Assembly: GCA_017880715.1 (NCBI GenBank)
Contig: JADGRT010000189.1
Span: 1 to 6,370, forward strand
Origin: Verrucomicrobiia bacterium
Lineage (GTDB): Bacteria; Verrucomicrobiota; Verrucomicrobiia; Limisphaerales; UBA1319
Direction of reading: 5' to 3'
Length of the DNA: 6,370 nt
Positions 1-6,125 of the stretch are shown piece by piece. A program made the position numbers and the translations under genes. The notes beneath the pieces were generated by a model. The model made no database searches. It saw nothing but the letters and a program-made list of their open reading frames with translations, and had not been told where the DNA came from. Numbering within the stretch: position 1 is the stretch's first letter; each line of letters begins with the position of its first letter.

Positions 1-2
1 GG

Positions 3-950
3 TTGCGCGATCCCATACTATGGCAGCCGGGAAAAAGGGTGGCGGCAGAGCTCCACCGCAACGCGCGCATCGCTGGGCTCAATTACCTCGCGTCCATCCC
101 ATTGGGACAGGCAGGCGCCTGGTTTGGTCTTTTGGCGATTGGCGACCACCAGTCTATGCCAGTTGATAATATCCTAAAGCTCACTGAAATCATCGCAACG
201 CAGATCTCTTCGACCGTCCAACATTATATCGTCCTGACAAACTATAACGACACCATCCAGAAAAACAAAAAGACCCTGATGATTCAAAGCAGCATCGCGG
301 AAAACGCCCAGGAAGGAGTGATCATCCTGAACCCGGATTTGACCATCGTGGATATGAACCCGGCGGCGGAATTAATCTTGGGGTATGCCAGTTCAGAAGT
401 CATCGAGCACCCCGCAGAAAATATCCTGATCGGAACAGAAACTCTCTCAACCGCGTTAAAATCGGCCACACATGGGATTACCACACAAAATATCAGCAAC
501 CTGAAACTCCACCGGCGCAATGGCCAATCTTTCCCTGCGTACGTTCAGACCGTGCCGGTGCAGGTCAAGGATGAATTGGTCGGCATCATCTTGTTTTTAA
601 GCGATATTAGTGAGAATGAACAAATTCGGGTCAGAACCCAACAGTTGGAACAGCGCGCTTTGTTGGGCGAGGTGACGGCTATCTTCGCGCACGAAGTGCG
701 TAACCCAATCAACAATATCAGCACTGGCCTGCAATTAATGGCCATGGGTATGGCGCCGGAAGATCCTAATCAGGAATTGATCAGCCGTCTGGAAAATGAC
801 TGCGCCCGTTTAACCCATCTGATGGAAACGGTCCTTACGTTTTCACGACCTAAGGAAATTAAAATGGAACCCACGGATATTAGTGTGTTGATCCAGCGCA
901 TCACAGAACGCTGGCGACCGCGGTTCTGCTCGTTTGGCCGGCGAGGGTGA
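3..950 (+). CDS. Sensor histidine kinase, 5' partial and 3' truncated (GAF-PAS-HisKA)
   Basis: This is the middle of a two-component sensor kinase. The frame is open from the window edge, so the true start lies outside. Numbering from base 3, residues 1-78 look like the end of a GAF domain. Residues 96-205 form a PAS domain (EGVIILNPDLTIVDMN start, FLSDISE end). Residues 215-285 form a HisKA dimerisation domain with the H-box FAHEVRNPINN; His230 is the expected autophosphorylation site. The protein is kinase-like up to about ERWRPR (base 923). It then changes to FCSFGRRG and stops, so the whole HATPase_c domain (N, G1, G2 boxes) is absent. No transmembrane segment is visible. As it stands it could not phosphorylate itself. 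Base composition is clearly lower in GC than the rest of the window. The style recalls Chloroflexota kinases, but that is an inference without a search. Confidence 0.85.
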   Translation: MRDPILWQPGKRVAAELHRNARIAGLNYLASIPLGQAGAWFGLLAIGDHQSMPVDNILKLTEIIATQISSTVQHYIVLTNYNDTIQKNKKTLMIQSSIAENAQEGVIILNPDLTIVDMNPAAELILGYASSEVIEHPAENILIGTETLSTALKSATHGITTQNISNLKLHRRNGQSFPAYVQTVPVQVKDELVGIILFLSDISENEQIRVRTQQLEQRALLGEVTAIFAHEVRNPINNISTGLQLMAMGMAPEDPNQELISRLENDCARLTHLMETVLTFSRPKEIKMEPTDISVLIQRITERWRPRFCSFGRRG

Positions 951-2982
951 CCACCACCACGCCGTCCACGATGGCGGCCATCTGGAGCGGCTCGGCAAAA
1001 CCCAGGAGCGGGGGCGAATCCACGATGATAAGGTCGTATTCTTGCTTGGCCTCTTCCAGTATCTCCTCCAGCACGGCGCCCACGCGGTCGGCGGCTCGCC
1101 GCGATGCGGGCCCGGCGGGCAAGACGGCTAGATCGGGATAGTCCTGCACGCGCTGGACTGCCTGCCGCCACTCGATCTTCGCCTGCACCACCGAGGAGAG
1201 GCCGATTTCGTTCTTCAGCCCGAAGTGGCCGTGAACGCCCGGGCGGCGCAGATCGGCGTCAATCAGCAGCGTCTTGCGCAGTTGCAGGCTGTGGGCGACC
1301 GCGAGGCGCGTCGAAGTAGTGGTCTTTCCTTCTCGTGGCACTGCCGACGTGACCAGCAGGGTGTGCGGCCGGCGGACGGGATCGGAAAGGAGAATCGAAT
1401 CGCGCAGCGTCCTGATGGCCTCGTCGAACGACGATGTCTGTCCGCTGGTCCTGTGCTTCCCGTCCTTGCCGCGCGCCGGCCCCATCAGGCGGCCGCGCCA
1501 GGCGTTCACGACCGGCAGGGAACCCAGAACGTCGGTTTTCATCCCGCGCTGGATTTGTTCCGGATCGCTAATGGTGTTATCCAGGGTGTCGGCCAGAACG
1601 GCGGCTCCGACGGCCAGCATCGCAGAGAAGAGCAACGCGAGAGTCGCATTTAGCGGGGTGTTCGGAAAAACTGGTCCGAACGCGGGCCGGGCCGGATCCG
1701 CCAGGCGGATGGAGCTGTTTTGAAAACTGGAGTTGATTCCCGCTTCCTGGATCTTCCGCCACAGCTCGTCATATAGAGTCTTGTCGTTATCGGCTTCCCG
1801 TTTGATTGCTTTGTATTCATGGGAGCTCGCGTTCAGCTTATCGGACTCGTCTTTGGACTCTTCCAGCGCCTTGCTGAGCTTCGCCTCCCGTTCGAGGGCT
1901 TGCTGGTACTCTGTACCCACCCGTTGTACGATATTGTCTTTCAGGGCATCGAGCTGTATCCCCAATTCCGCAACCGCGGCGGCGGCCTTAATGTACACGG
2001 GATGGGCGGCGCCCTGGTGGAGCTTTACAGCCTCGAAGTTCTGCTGCGCTTCGCCGAGGTTGTCGGCAAGCTTGCGGAGTTGGTCGCCCTGGGTGGATGC
2101 CTCGGCGGCTTCGAGAGAACCGTTTTTCACCGCGTTGAACGCCGCTTCCTTGCGAAAACGGTCCGTTTGGGCGTTGGTAAGCTCCGTGCTGAGTTGCACC
2201 AACCGCGTGGTGAGAATGTTGGTTTTCTGCTCGGGGTCGATGACCTTCAGGTCCTTTTCAAATTGGGCCAGCTTCAAGGAGGAGCGCTCCATCTGCGCCT
2301 TCAGCGCGTCCAGTTGTTTCTCCAGGTATTTGGATTGGTCCTGGGCGGCGGCGTAACGAATGTCGTAGCTGTGCCGTTTGTAACTGTCCGCGATCTGGTT
2401 GGCCGCCTCGGCGGCGAGTCGCGGGTCCGGAGACCGGTAGCTGATGAGCAGGAGATACGTGTTCTGCGGCCGGGCCACTTTCAAACTGCGCAGGACAACC
2501 GGCGCATCTTCGGCGCGCGTCGTGGGAATCTGGGAATCGTGCGGGCCGGCCTTAGCGGGCTCCGCCAGCTTGAGGCGCTGCACCACGGGCCGCAAGACCG
2601 AGTCCGACTGGATGAGCTTTATCTGGGTGGCAAGGAACTGGTCGGCATCGTAATTGCTCGCTTGCATATTGGAATCCTTGCCAACGATATTCGCCTGGAT
2701 CTCGCGGTCGATATCGATCGTGGCGGTGGATTCGTAAATCGGCGTGAGCCGGGACGAAACTACAACCGTGGCGATGACCGAGGTAAGCACGAATGCCAGG
2801 ATTTCCCAGCGGCGCCGCTTCAGAATCCAGAGATAATGCGATAAGGGAAGCGCCTGCTCTTCCGCCTCCGGCTCCGCGTACGTAAAGGCCGGCGGCTGCA
2901 CGGTAATCCGCTCGGCAATGGCTGGAACCGGACCGCTGGACTCGGGAGATGGGAGCGCGAGTTGCTCTTTTCTTTCAGACAT
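901..2982 (-). CDS. Wzc/GumC-type polysaccharide chain-length protein with BY-kinase domain, C-terminus missing
   Basis: This inner-membrane polysaccharide co-polymerase is fused to a bacterial tyrosine autokinase and would control chain length and export of exopolysaccharide. Numbered from the ATG at 2982: cytoplasmic N-terminal extension 1-58, first membrane helix about 60-77, Wzz-type periplasmic part with long coiled coils (about 190-410), PNTPLN motif and second helix about 440-463. The kinase domain has Walker A SAVPREGKTTTS (Lys553), Walker A' IDADLRRP (Asp575/577) and Walker B YDLIIVDSPP (Asp655). The ATG is preferred over the GTG at 2997 because AGGGG sits six bases upstream of it; the GTG overlaps the stop of the export gene and has no such site. 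The protein ends at ...AGQTSRTAVASVL. Family members normally continue for several tens of residues, often with a tyrosine-rich tail. The loss coincides with the join at 904-923. Confidence 0.9.
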   Translation of the reverse strand: MSERKEQLALPSPESSGPVPAIAERITVQPPAFTYAEPEAEEQALPLSHYLWILKRRRWEILAFVLTSVIATVVVSSRLTPIYESTATIDIDREIQANIVGKDSNMQASNYDADQFLATQIKLIQSDSVLRPVVQRLKLAEPAKAGPHDSQIPTTRAEDAPVVLRSLKVARPQNTYLLLISYRSPDPRLAAEAANQIADSYKRHSYDIRYAAAQDQSKYLEKQLDALKAQMERSSLKLAQFEKDLKVIDPEQKTNILTTRLVQLSTELTNAQTDRFRKEAAFNAVKNGSLEAAEASTQGDQLRKLADNLGEAQQNFEAVKLHQGAAHPVYIKAAAAVAELGIQLDALKDNIVQRVGTEYQQALEREAKLSKALEESKDESDKLNASSHEYKAIKREADNDKTLYDELWRKIQEAGINSSFQNSSIRLADPARPAFGPVFPNTPLNATLALLFSAMLAVGAAVLADTLDNTISDPEQIQRGMKTDVLGSLPVVNAWRGRLMGPARGKDGKHRTSGQTSSFDEAIRTLRDSILLSDPVRRPHTLLVTSAVPREGKTTTSTRLAVAHSLQLRKTLLIDADLRRPGVHGHFGLKNEIGLSSVVQAKIEWRQAVQRVQDYPDLAVLPAGPASRRAADRVGAVLEEILEEAKQEYDLIIVDSPPLLGFAEPLQMAAIVDGVVVVTLAGQTSRTAVASVL

Positions 2983-2996
2983 TGGTTGCCCCTGCA

Positions 2997-3950
2997 CTAT
3001 GGATGGGTATAGATCAGCGCCGCTCCAACGGCGGCTCCAAACGGCGCGATTTTTTCCAGCGCCCCCATGCCGATCCGCTTGCCCTTGTTATCCGGCACGT
3101 AGAAGATATCGTTGGCCAGCAAAGGCACGTCCGGCGCCTTGCGATCCAGGATTTTTGCGAGCGGCACGGAGATTTCGGTTCTGCCGCCGGCGCCATCCGG
3201 CCGGTAGATGTAAGCCACTTTGCCGGCGAACGGCGCCAGTCCTTCGGAAAGCGCCAGGATTTGCATGACGCTGATTTCGGAACCATCCTGTACCTTATAG
3301 GCGCTCGGCTTTTTGACGTACCCCGCTACGTAGATCTTGGCGGCTTCCGGCACGAGGATCCGTTCACCCCCCGTGAGTTTGAAGTTGAGATCCGCATCGG
3401 CATCGTTGATCAGCCCGCGGACGGGGATATGACGGATGTGCGAGATGGGTTTGCCATCGGGCCCAGGTTGCGTCTGACTGACGAGGATCTCCGGACCCGC
3501 GTTGTCGCTCAGCCCCCCGGCGCGGGAGATCGCTTCGAGAAGGGTGGTGGGGCTTGCCGCCTGAAATTCCAGAGGCAACTTTACTGCGCCGGAGACGCTG
3601 ATCGGCCGGCTATGGTACTCGGCGATGGTTACCGTGACAAACGGATCTACGTAGTACTCTTCTTTCCGGAGCGCTTCCGCAATGGCGGTCTCCAGGTCGG
3701 AGGGGTATAGACCATCGGCCTTGATGCGCTGTTTGAGCATGGGAAGCCGGATGAATCCGTCCGGCCCAACGCGGACCGTGCCGCTGAGTTCCGGAGCGTC
3801 GTAAACCCGGACCGCGATGAGGTCGTTTGCCCCAATGGATTGCGTCGGAAGATTGGCGCCAGCTTCGGGTATCGAAATGGTGCGGTTCGGATTCGATTGC
3901 TGCGCCGAAGCGGCGGCAACGAGAAGGGAAATTATGAACGACAAACGCAT
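2997..3950 (-). CDS. Polysaccharide export protein, Wza-like (Poly_export + SLBB)
   Basis: This 317-residue outer-membrane exopolysaccharide export protein should work with the Wzc-like protein encoded just downstream. Residues 1-17 form a signal peptide (hydrophobic core FIISLLVAAASA, likely cut after ASA). Residues 38-112 are the Poly_export domain (IGANDLIAVRVYDAPELSG, ending DPFVTVTIAEY). SLBB-type repeats follow at about 115-165 (PISVSGAVKLP, LLEAISRAGGL) and 205-255 (KIYVAGYVKKP, ILALSEGLAPFAG). The last ~24 residues are hydrophobic/amphipathic and could be the helix that crosses the outer membrane in Wza. Unlike Escherichia coli Wza there is no lipobox cysteine. The ATG is preceded by GAGGTG with a five-base gap. 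Its stop (TAG) lies 15 bases before the ATG of the Wzc-like gene, and 16 bases separate it from the upstream small gene, which supports one operon. Confidence 0.92.
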   Translation of the reverse strand: MRLSFIISLLVAAASAQQSNPNRTISIPEAGANLPTQSIGANDLIAVRVYDAPELSGTVRVGPDGFIRLPMLKQRIKADGLYPSDLETAIAEALRKEEYYVDPFVTVTIAEYHSRPISVSGAVKLPLEFQAASPTTLLEAISRAGGLSDNAGPEILVSQTQPGPDGKPISHIRHIPVRGLINDADADLNFKLTGGERILVPEAAKIYVAGYVKKPSAYKVQDGSEISVMQILALSEGLAPFAGKVAYIYRPDGAGGRTEISVPLAKILDRKAPDVPLLANDIFYVPDNKGKRIGMGALEKIAPFGAAVGAALIYTHP

Positions 3951-3966
3951 GGGGACACCTCAATTC

Positions 3967-4245
3967 TCAGACTTGCTGACTACGGCCTTTCTCACTCGCC
4001 AGCGCGTCCACAAGACGCGCCACGTTGGCTTCGAGAACGTTTAAGCGCTGGTCGAATAGCGACAATTTGCCATCCAGGGATTCCGGGGCTGCCGGGGATT
4101 GCGCGCCGGTTGCGGTTCCCAGCATGACAAGACGCGCGAACTCCGACAGGCAGCGAGACCCTTGAACGGTCGCGGCGGTTTTGAGCTGCTCGAGTTCTTC
4201 ATCCGTCACCCGGAAGTTGATGAGACGGCTTCGGACTTTCTGCAC
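3967..4245 (-). CDS. Small ribbon-helix-helix/MobC-like protein with C-terminal coiled coil
   Basis: This encodes a 92-residue protein, first in the exopolysaccharide operon. Residues 4-45 (RSRLINFRVTDEELEQLKTAA ... SEFARLVMLG) have the strand-helix-helix pattern of ribbon-helix-helix DNA-binding or MobC-like proteins. A Pro/Ala linker follows at 46-55, then a heptad-like helix at 57-84 (LDGKLSLFDQRLNVLEANVARLVDAL) that should form a coiled coil. The GTG at 4245 is chosen because AAGGAG lies seven bases upstream and the fold begins directly after it. The same frame stays open to a GTG at 4401, but that extension has no ribosome site, does not look protein-like and runs through leader stem-loops. 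It may be an operon autoregulator, by analogy with ribbon-helix-helix repressors. A mobilisation role is unlikely because no relaxase is nearby. The family match is by eye only. Confidence 0.75.
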   Translation of the reverse strand: MQKVRSRLINFRVTDEELEQLKTAATVQGSRCLSEFARLVMLGTATGAQSPAAPESLDGKLSLFDQRLNVLEANVARLVDALASEKGRSQQV

Positions 4246-4440
4246 GGCCGAACTCCTTATTGAACGAGGTCCATCAGGGGGGATCGAAGAAGCGAAAACA
4301 CGGATGGACTTGACCTTGTAGTGCCTCAGCCGGGCAAAGCTCACGCTTCCTGAGTCCCATTCCCGGCTTATGATCGGGCTAAAGTCGGCAACCTTACGCA
4401 CTTTAGGCGCCGTAAATTCTCGGGCCGTTTCAATGCGCTT
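4246..4440 (-). promoter_or_regulatory. Structured 5' leader of the exopolysaccharide operon
   Basis: Roughly 195 nt lie between the predicted start of transcription (~4440) and the GTG at 4245. Reading the minus strand, hairpin A is CTAAAGT/ACTTTAG (4406-4400 with 4385-4379, 14-nt loop). Hairpin B is AGCCGGG/CCCGGCT (4368-4362 with 4334-4328) and encloses a small AAGC-GTGA-GCTT hairpin (4348-4337) with a GNRA-type tetraloop. The 13-nt internal loop of B carries CTCAG, which is complementary to CTGAG at the 3' foot of B (4329-4325), so a pseudoknot or alternative stem is possible. The CGGG arm of B can also pair with CCCG just upstream. I match this to no known riboswitch class. Both stems are perfect, but conservation is untested. 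Confidence 0.4.
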
Positions 4441-4446
4441 CCGTAG

Positions 4447-4475
4447 ACTGTATCACAAAGAGAATACTAATGCAA
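4447..4475 (-). promoter_or_regulatory. Candidate sigma70-type promoter for the exopolysaccharide operon
   Basis: On the minus strand there is TTGCAT (-35, 4475-4470), a 17-base spacer, then TACAGT (-10, 4452-4447), in the most AT-rich stretch of the intergenic region. The -35 matches the consensus at three of six positions and the -10 at four of six; the spacing is ideal. Transcription would begin near 4440 and run through the structured leader. No sigma54 (-24/-12) element was found nearby. Confidence 0.4.
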
Positions 4476-4493
4476 TATTTTTGGTAAGAAGCT

Positions 4494-4506
4494 GTATTTG
4501 CAATAC
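4494..4506. promoter_or_regulatory. Short palindrome, possible operator
   Basis: GTATT-TGC-AATAC is a perfect 5-bp inverted repeat about 20 bases upstream of the candidate exopolysaccharide -35 box. The heptamer TGCAATA occurs here (4499-4505) and again at 4471-4477, overlapping that -35 box, 28 bases apart. Such spacing and position would suit a repressor, for example the ribbon-helix-helix protein of this operon or the antitoxin beyond the IS. It is short enough to occur by chance. Confidence 0.25.
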
Positions 4507-4545
4507 GTTTTGATACCCCCCCAAGGTGTTACGAGCTGGCGAGTT

Positions 4546-4680
4546 ATGTAAGCAACCGCGCGGCTGAAGCCGGCGGCTTTGTAACTAAGCCATGCTAAAC
4601 GGCGGCACAACTCGCTACGTTCGGCCCGCTTACGGCGGCCCTGCCAGCAATTACGCAGGCAGCGTTGGTATCCGCGTGCG
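4546..4680 (-). ncRNA. Probable omega-RNA (reRNA) at the tnpB 3' end and right end of the IS
   Basis: TnpB proteins use a guide RNA made from the 3' end of their own gene through the right end. Here that stretch has three consecutive stems: CTGCC/GGCAG (4641-4645 with 4658-4662); a GC stem with one bulged base (4623-4629 with 4635-4640); and the right-end hairpin (4556-4576). The guide would be the flanking sequence below 4546. The 5' boundary is arbitrary. Presence is inferred from the family; the stems are seen directly. Confidence 0.5.
4556..4576. repeat. Right-end subterminal hairpin of the IS
   Basis: On the plus strand the arms are CCGC-(G)-CGGC and GCCG-GCGG around a TGAA loop: an 8-bp stem with a single bulged G. 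It lies 18 bases beyond the tnpB stop. Its sequence and bulge match the left-end hairpin at 6168-6188 except for one base pair, which changes on both sides (C-G here, T-A there). This is the expected recognition structure for the Y1 transposase. Confidence 0.85.
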
Positions 4681-5680
4681 CCGCAAAACCGCATGCCGCG
4701 CATCGGAATGTCGATTGGTTGGGCCGGTTTCGCTTTTCGGCGTGTCCGCAAACGGAACACTCCCGGCTGCTGTTCCTGGGATCGACGGCGATCAGGCGGA
4801 CTCCCGCCAGCTTCGCCTTGTACTCCAGAAACGCCCGCAACTGGGCGAACGCCCAACTGTGCAGAACTCCCCGTTGCCGCCGTGTAGCCCTTATCCGGTC
4901 GCGGATCCCCGTCAATTCCTCGACGGCGATCCCGCGCCCGGTGCGTTCTGCGGCGGCAACGATCTGCTTAGAAATAACATGGTTCACGTGTTTGGCAAAG
5001 CGGCGCTCTTTGCCGGAGAGCTTTTGCAACCGCCGTTTGGCGGAACGGCTCTGCTTGGATTGCAGCTTCGCCCTAAGCCTGCGTTGGCGGTGGCGCACGG
5101 ACTTGATCCCGCTCCCGCTGTAGAGCTTCCCGTCCGAGTCGGCCGCGATCTGCGCCACGCCAAGATCGACGCCGAGAAAGCCGCAAGGCTCCGTTGTCTT
5201 GGGATTGGGCATCGAGCAACTCGCCAGCGCGTACCACTTGCCGCGCACAAACGCCAGGTCGGTTTCGCCTTTGCGGCTGACCAGCATTTTCCTCTGATGC
5301 TCGCCGCAGACGAAGGAGATACGGAGCCGTCCTTCGAGGGCGCGGATGGAAACCGTGGACGCTTCGAGGTTATAGGACAGGATGCGCTGGTCGTAAGCCG
5401 CCGATCCCATCGGACGAAACGAGCGCTTCGCCTTCCGGTCGAGCTTGTAGGAGTCGGCCACTTTCGAGATGCAGCGAACCGCCGCTTGCGCCGAGAGACC
5501 GAAACGCTTTCTCGCCTCGCGGTAGCAGCGCCGGTGGAGATCGAACCGCCGGAAGCTCTTCGATTCCCAGGCCACGCCACTGATGTAATCGCAAGCGGCG
5601 TTCGAGGCGACGAGGGTCGCGCGCAGCGCGAGAGCCTGCCGGGCGGTGGGTTCGAGTTTCAGTTGCGCGGTCAGGTTCAC
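4595..5680 (-). CDS. tnpB: RNA-guided endonuclease TnpB (IS605 OrfB family)
   Basis: This 361-residue protein has the normal length for TnpB, the ancestor of Cas12 nucleases. With its omega-RNA it would cut the empty donor site and so favour retention of the element. The N-terminal part (1-165) holds the wedge/recognition region. The RuvC nuclease is intact: Asp172 in FLGVDLGV, Glu254 in IAVEEL, Asp337 in HADTNAA. The inserted zinc finger has C308-x2-C311 and C327-x2-C330. The helical arginine/lysine-rich stretch at 195-235 is typical. The GTG start directly follows the TGA of tnpA (TGAGTG), and AAGGA inside the end of tnpA is well placed as its ribosome site, so translation is probably coupled. 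The 3' end doubles as the omega-RNA scaffold. Confidence 0.93.
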   Translation of the reverse strand: MNLTAQLKLEPTARQALALRATLVASNAACDYISGVAWESKSFRRFDLHRRCYREARKRFGLSAQAAVRCISKVADSYKLDRKAKRSFRPMGSAAYDQRILSYNLEASTVSIRALEGRLRISFVCGEHQRKMLVSRKGETDLAFVRGKWYALASCSMPNPKTTEPCGFLGVDLGVAQIAADSDGKLYSGSGIKSVRHRQRRLRAKLQSKQSRSAKRRLQKLSGKERRFAKHVNHVISKQIVAAAERTGRGIAVEELTGIRDRIRATRRQRGVLHSWAFAQLRAFLEYKAKLAGVRLIAVDPRNSSRECSVCGHAEKRNRPNQSTFRCAACGFAAHADTNAACVIAGRAAVSGPNVASCAAV

Positions 5681-6082
5681 TCAGGATTCCTTCTGTTGCT
5701 CTATGTACGTCTGAATCGTGGCCGCAGACACGGCCCCGGCGCTGCCGACGTAATAGCTTCGGCTCCACAGCGAAGGCAACCGCGATTTCAGTTCGGGAAA
5801 CTCTTCCCGCAACGTATGCGAGGTGAATCCTTTCATCTGGTTGGCGATGTGCTGAGGGGCAATCGTGGGGGGCGCCTTCAGAAACACGTGAACGTGATCG
5901 GGCATCACCTCCAGGGCCACAATCTCGCAATGCAGGTCTTTCGCCTTGCGGCAAACCAGCGCCCGCAAGCGCGTTTCGATGCGCCCGGTGAGCACCTTTC
6001 GGCGGTACTTGGGACACCACACGAAGTGGTACGTCATCGTCGAAACGCTGCCGCGAAGGTGGCGATATCGTTCGACGCTCAC
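5681..6082 (-). CDS. tnpA: IS200/IS605-type Y1 HUH transposase TnpA
   Basis: This 133-residue single-strand DNA transposase cuts and rejoins the IS as a circle and inserts it 3' of a short target. The family signature YHFVWCPKYRRKVL is at 18-31. The HUH metal motif is at 61-67 (PDHVHVF; His63, His65), and the catalytic tyrosine is Tyr126 in the C-terminal helix (TIQTYIEQQ). Length is normal for the family. The GTG at 6082 gives the usual short lead before the first strand; an ATG at residue 16 would cut into it. No clear ribosome site precedes the GTG, and the TATAAT lies only seven bases upstream, which suggests a leaderless message. The stop is directly followed by the tnpB start. Confidence 0.93.
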   Translation of the reverse strand: MSVERYRHLRGSVSTMTYHFVWCPKYRRKVLTGRIETRLRALVCRKAKDLHCEIVALEVMPDHVHVFLKAPPTIAPQHIANQMKGFTSHTLREEFPELKSRLPSLWSRSYYVGSAGAVSAATIQTYIEQQKES

Positions 6083-6089
6083 AACTTCA

Positions 6090-6095
6090 ATTATA
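6090..6095 (-). promoter_or_regulatory. Perfect -10 box for tnpA (probably leaderless transcript)
   Basis: TATAAT on the minus strand ends seven bases before the tnpA GTG, so transcription would begin at or next to the start codon. No good -35 box is seen at 16-18 bases; that region holds the inverted repeat at 6097-6116. Confidence 0.5.
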
Positions 6096-6096
6096 C

Positions 6097-6116
6097 GCCA
6101 GTATTCGATAACTGGC
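6097..6116. repeat. Inverted repeat directly upstream of the tnpA -10 box
   Basis: GCCAGT (6097-6102) and ACTGGC (6111-6116) form a perfect 6-bp inverted repeat around 8 bases. It occupies the place where a -35 element should be, so it may be an operator for an activator or repressor, or a hairpin of the single-stranded left end. Confidence 0.5.
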
Positions 6117-6125
6117 TACAAAAAA

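Noticed and set aside
1819..2844. 341-codon open frame on the plus strand
   Set aside because: It is antisense to the coiled-coil region of the Wzc-like gene, has no recognisable domain, and mirrors the composition of the real gene.
2983..2997. GTG start of the Wzc-like gene overlapping the export gene stop
   Set aside because: The ATG at 2982 has a well-spaced AGGGG, and the five extra residues are unremarkable.
2949..3710. 253-codon open frame on the plus strand
   Set aside because: It is antisense to the Wza-like gene, which has a signal peptide, domains and a ribosome site. No family resemblance was seen in the antisense product.
4246..4401. Upstream extension of the small ribbon-helix-helix gene to a GTG at 4401
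   Set aside because: It has no ribosome site, an implausible N-terminal sequence, and overlaps perfect stem-loops; AAGGAG clearly marks the GTG at 4245.
4320..4410. Known riboswitch (c-di-GMP, TPP or cobalamin) in the exopolysaccharide leader
   Set aside because: I looked for the conserved cores of these classes and could not align them; short resemblances such as CTGAGG are too small to count.
4516..4522. Run of seven C as a phase-variable tract
   Set aside because: It lies outside any coding frame and outside the predicted promoter boxes, so there is no mechanism to support.
4556..4576. Right-end IS hairpin as a rho-independent terminator
   Set aside because: On the transcribed minus strand it is followed by TTGCTTAC, not a T run, and its match with the left end shows it is a transposition signal.
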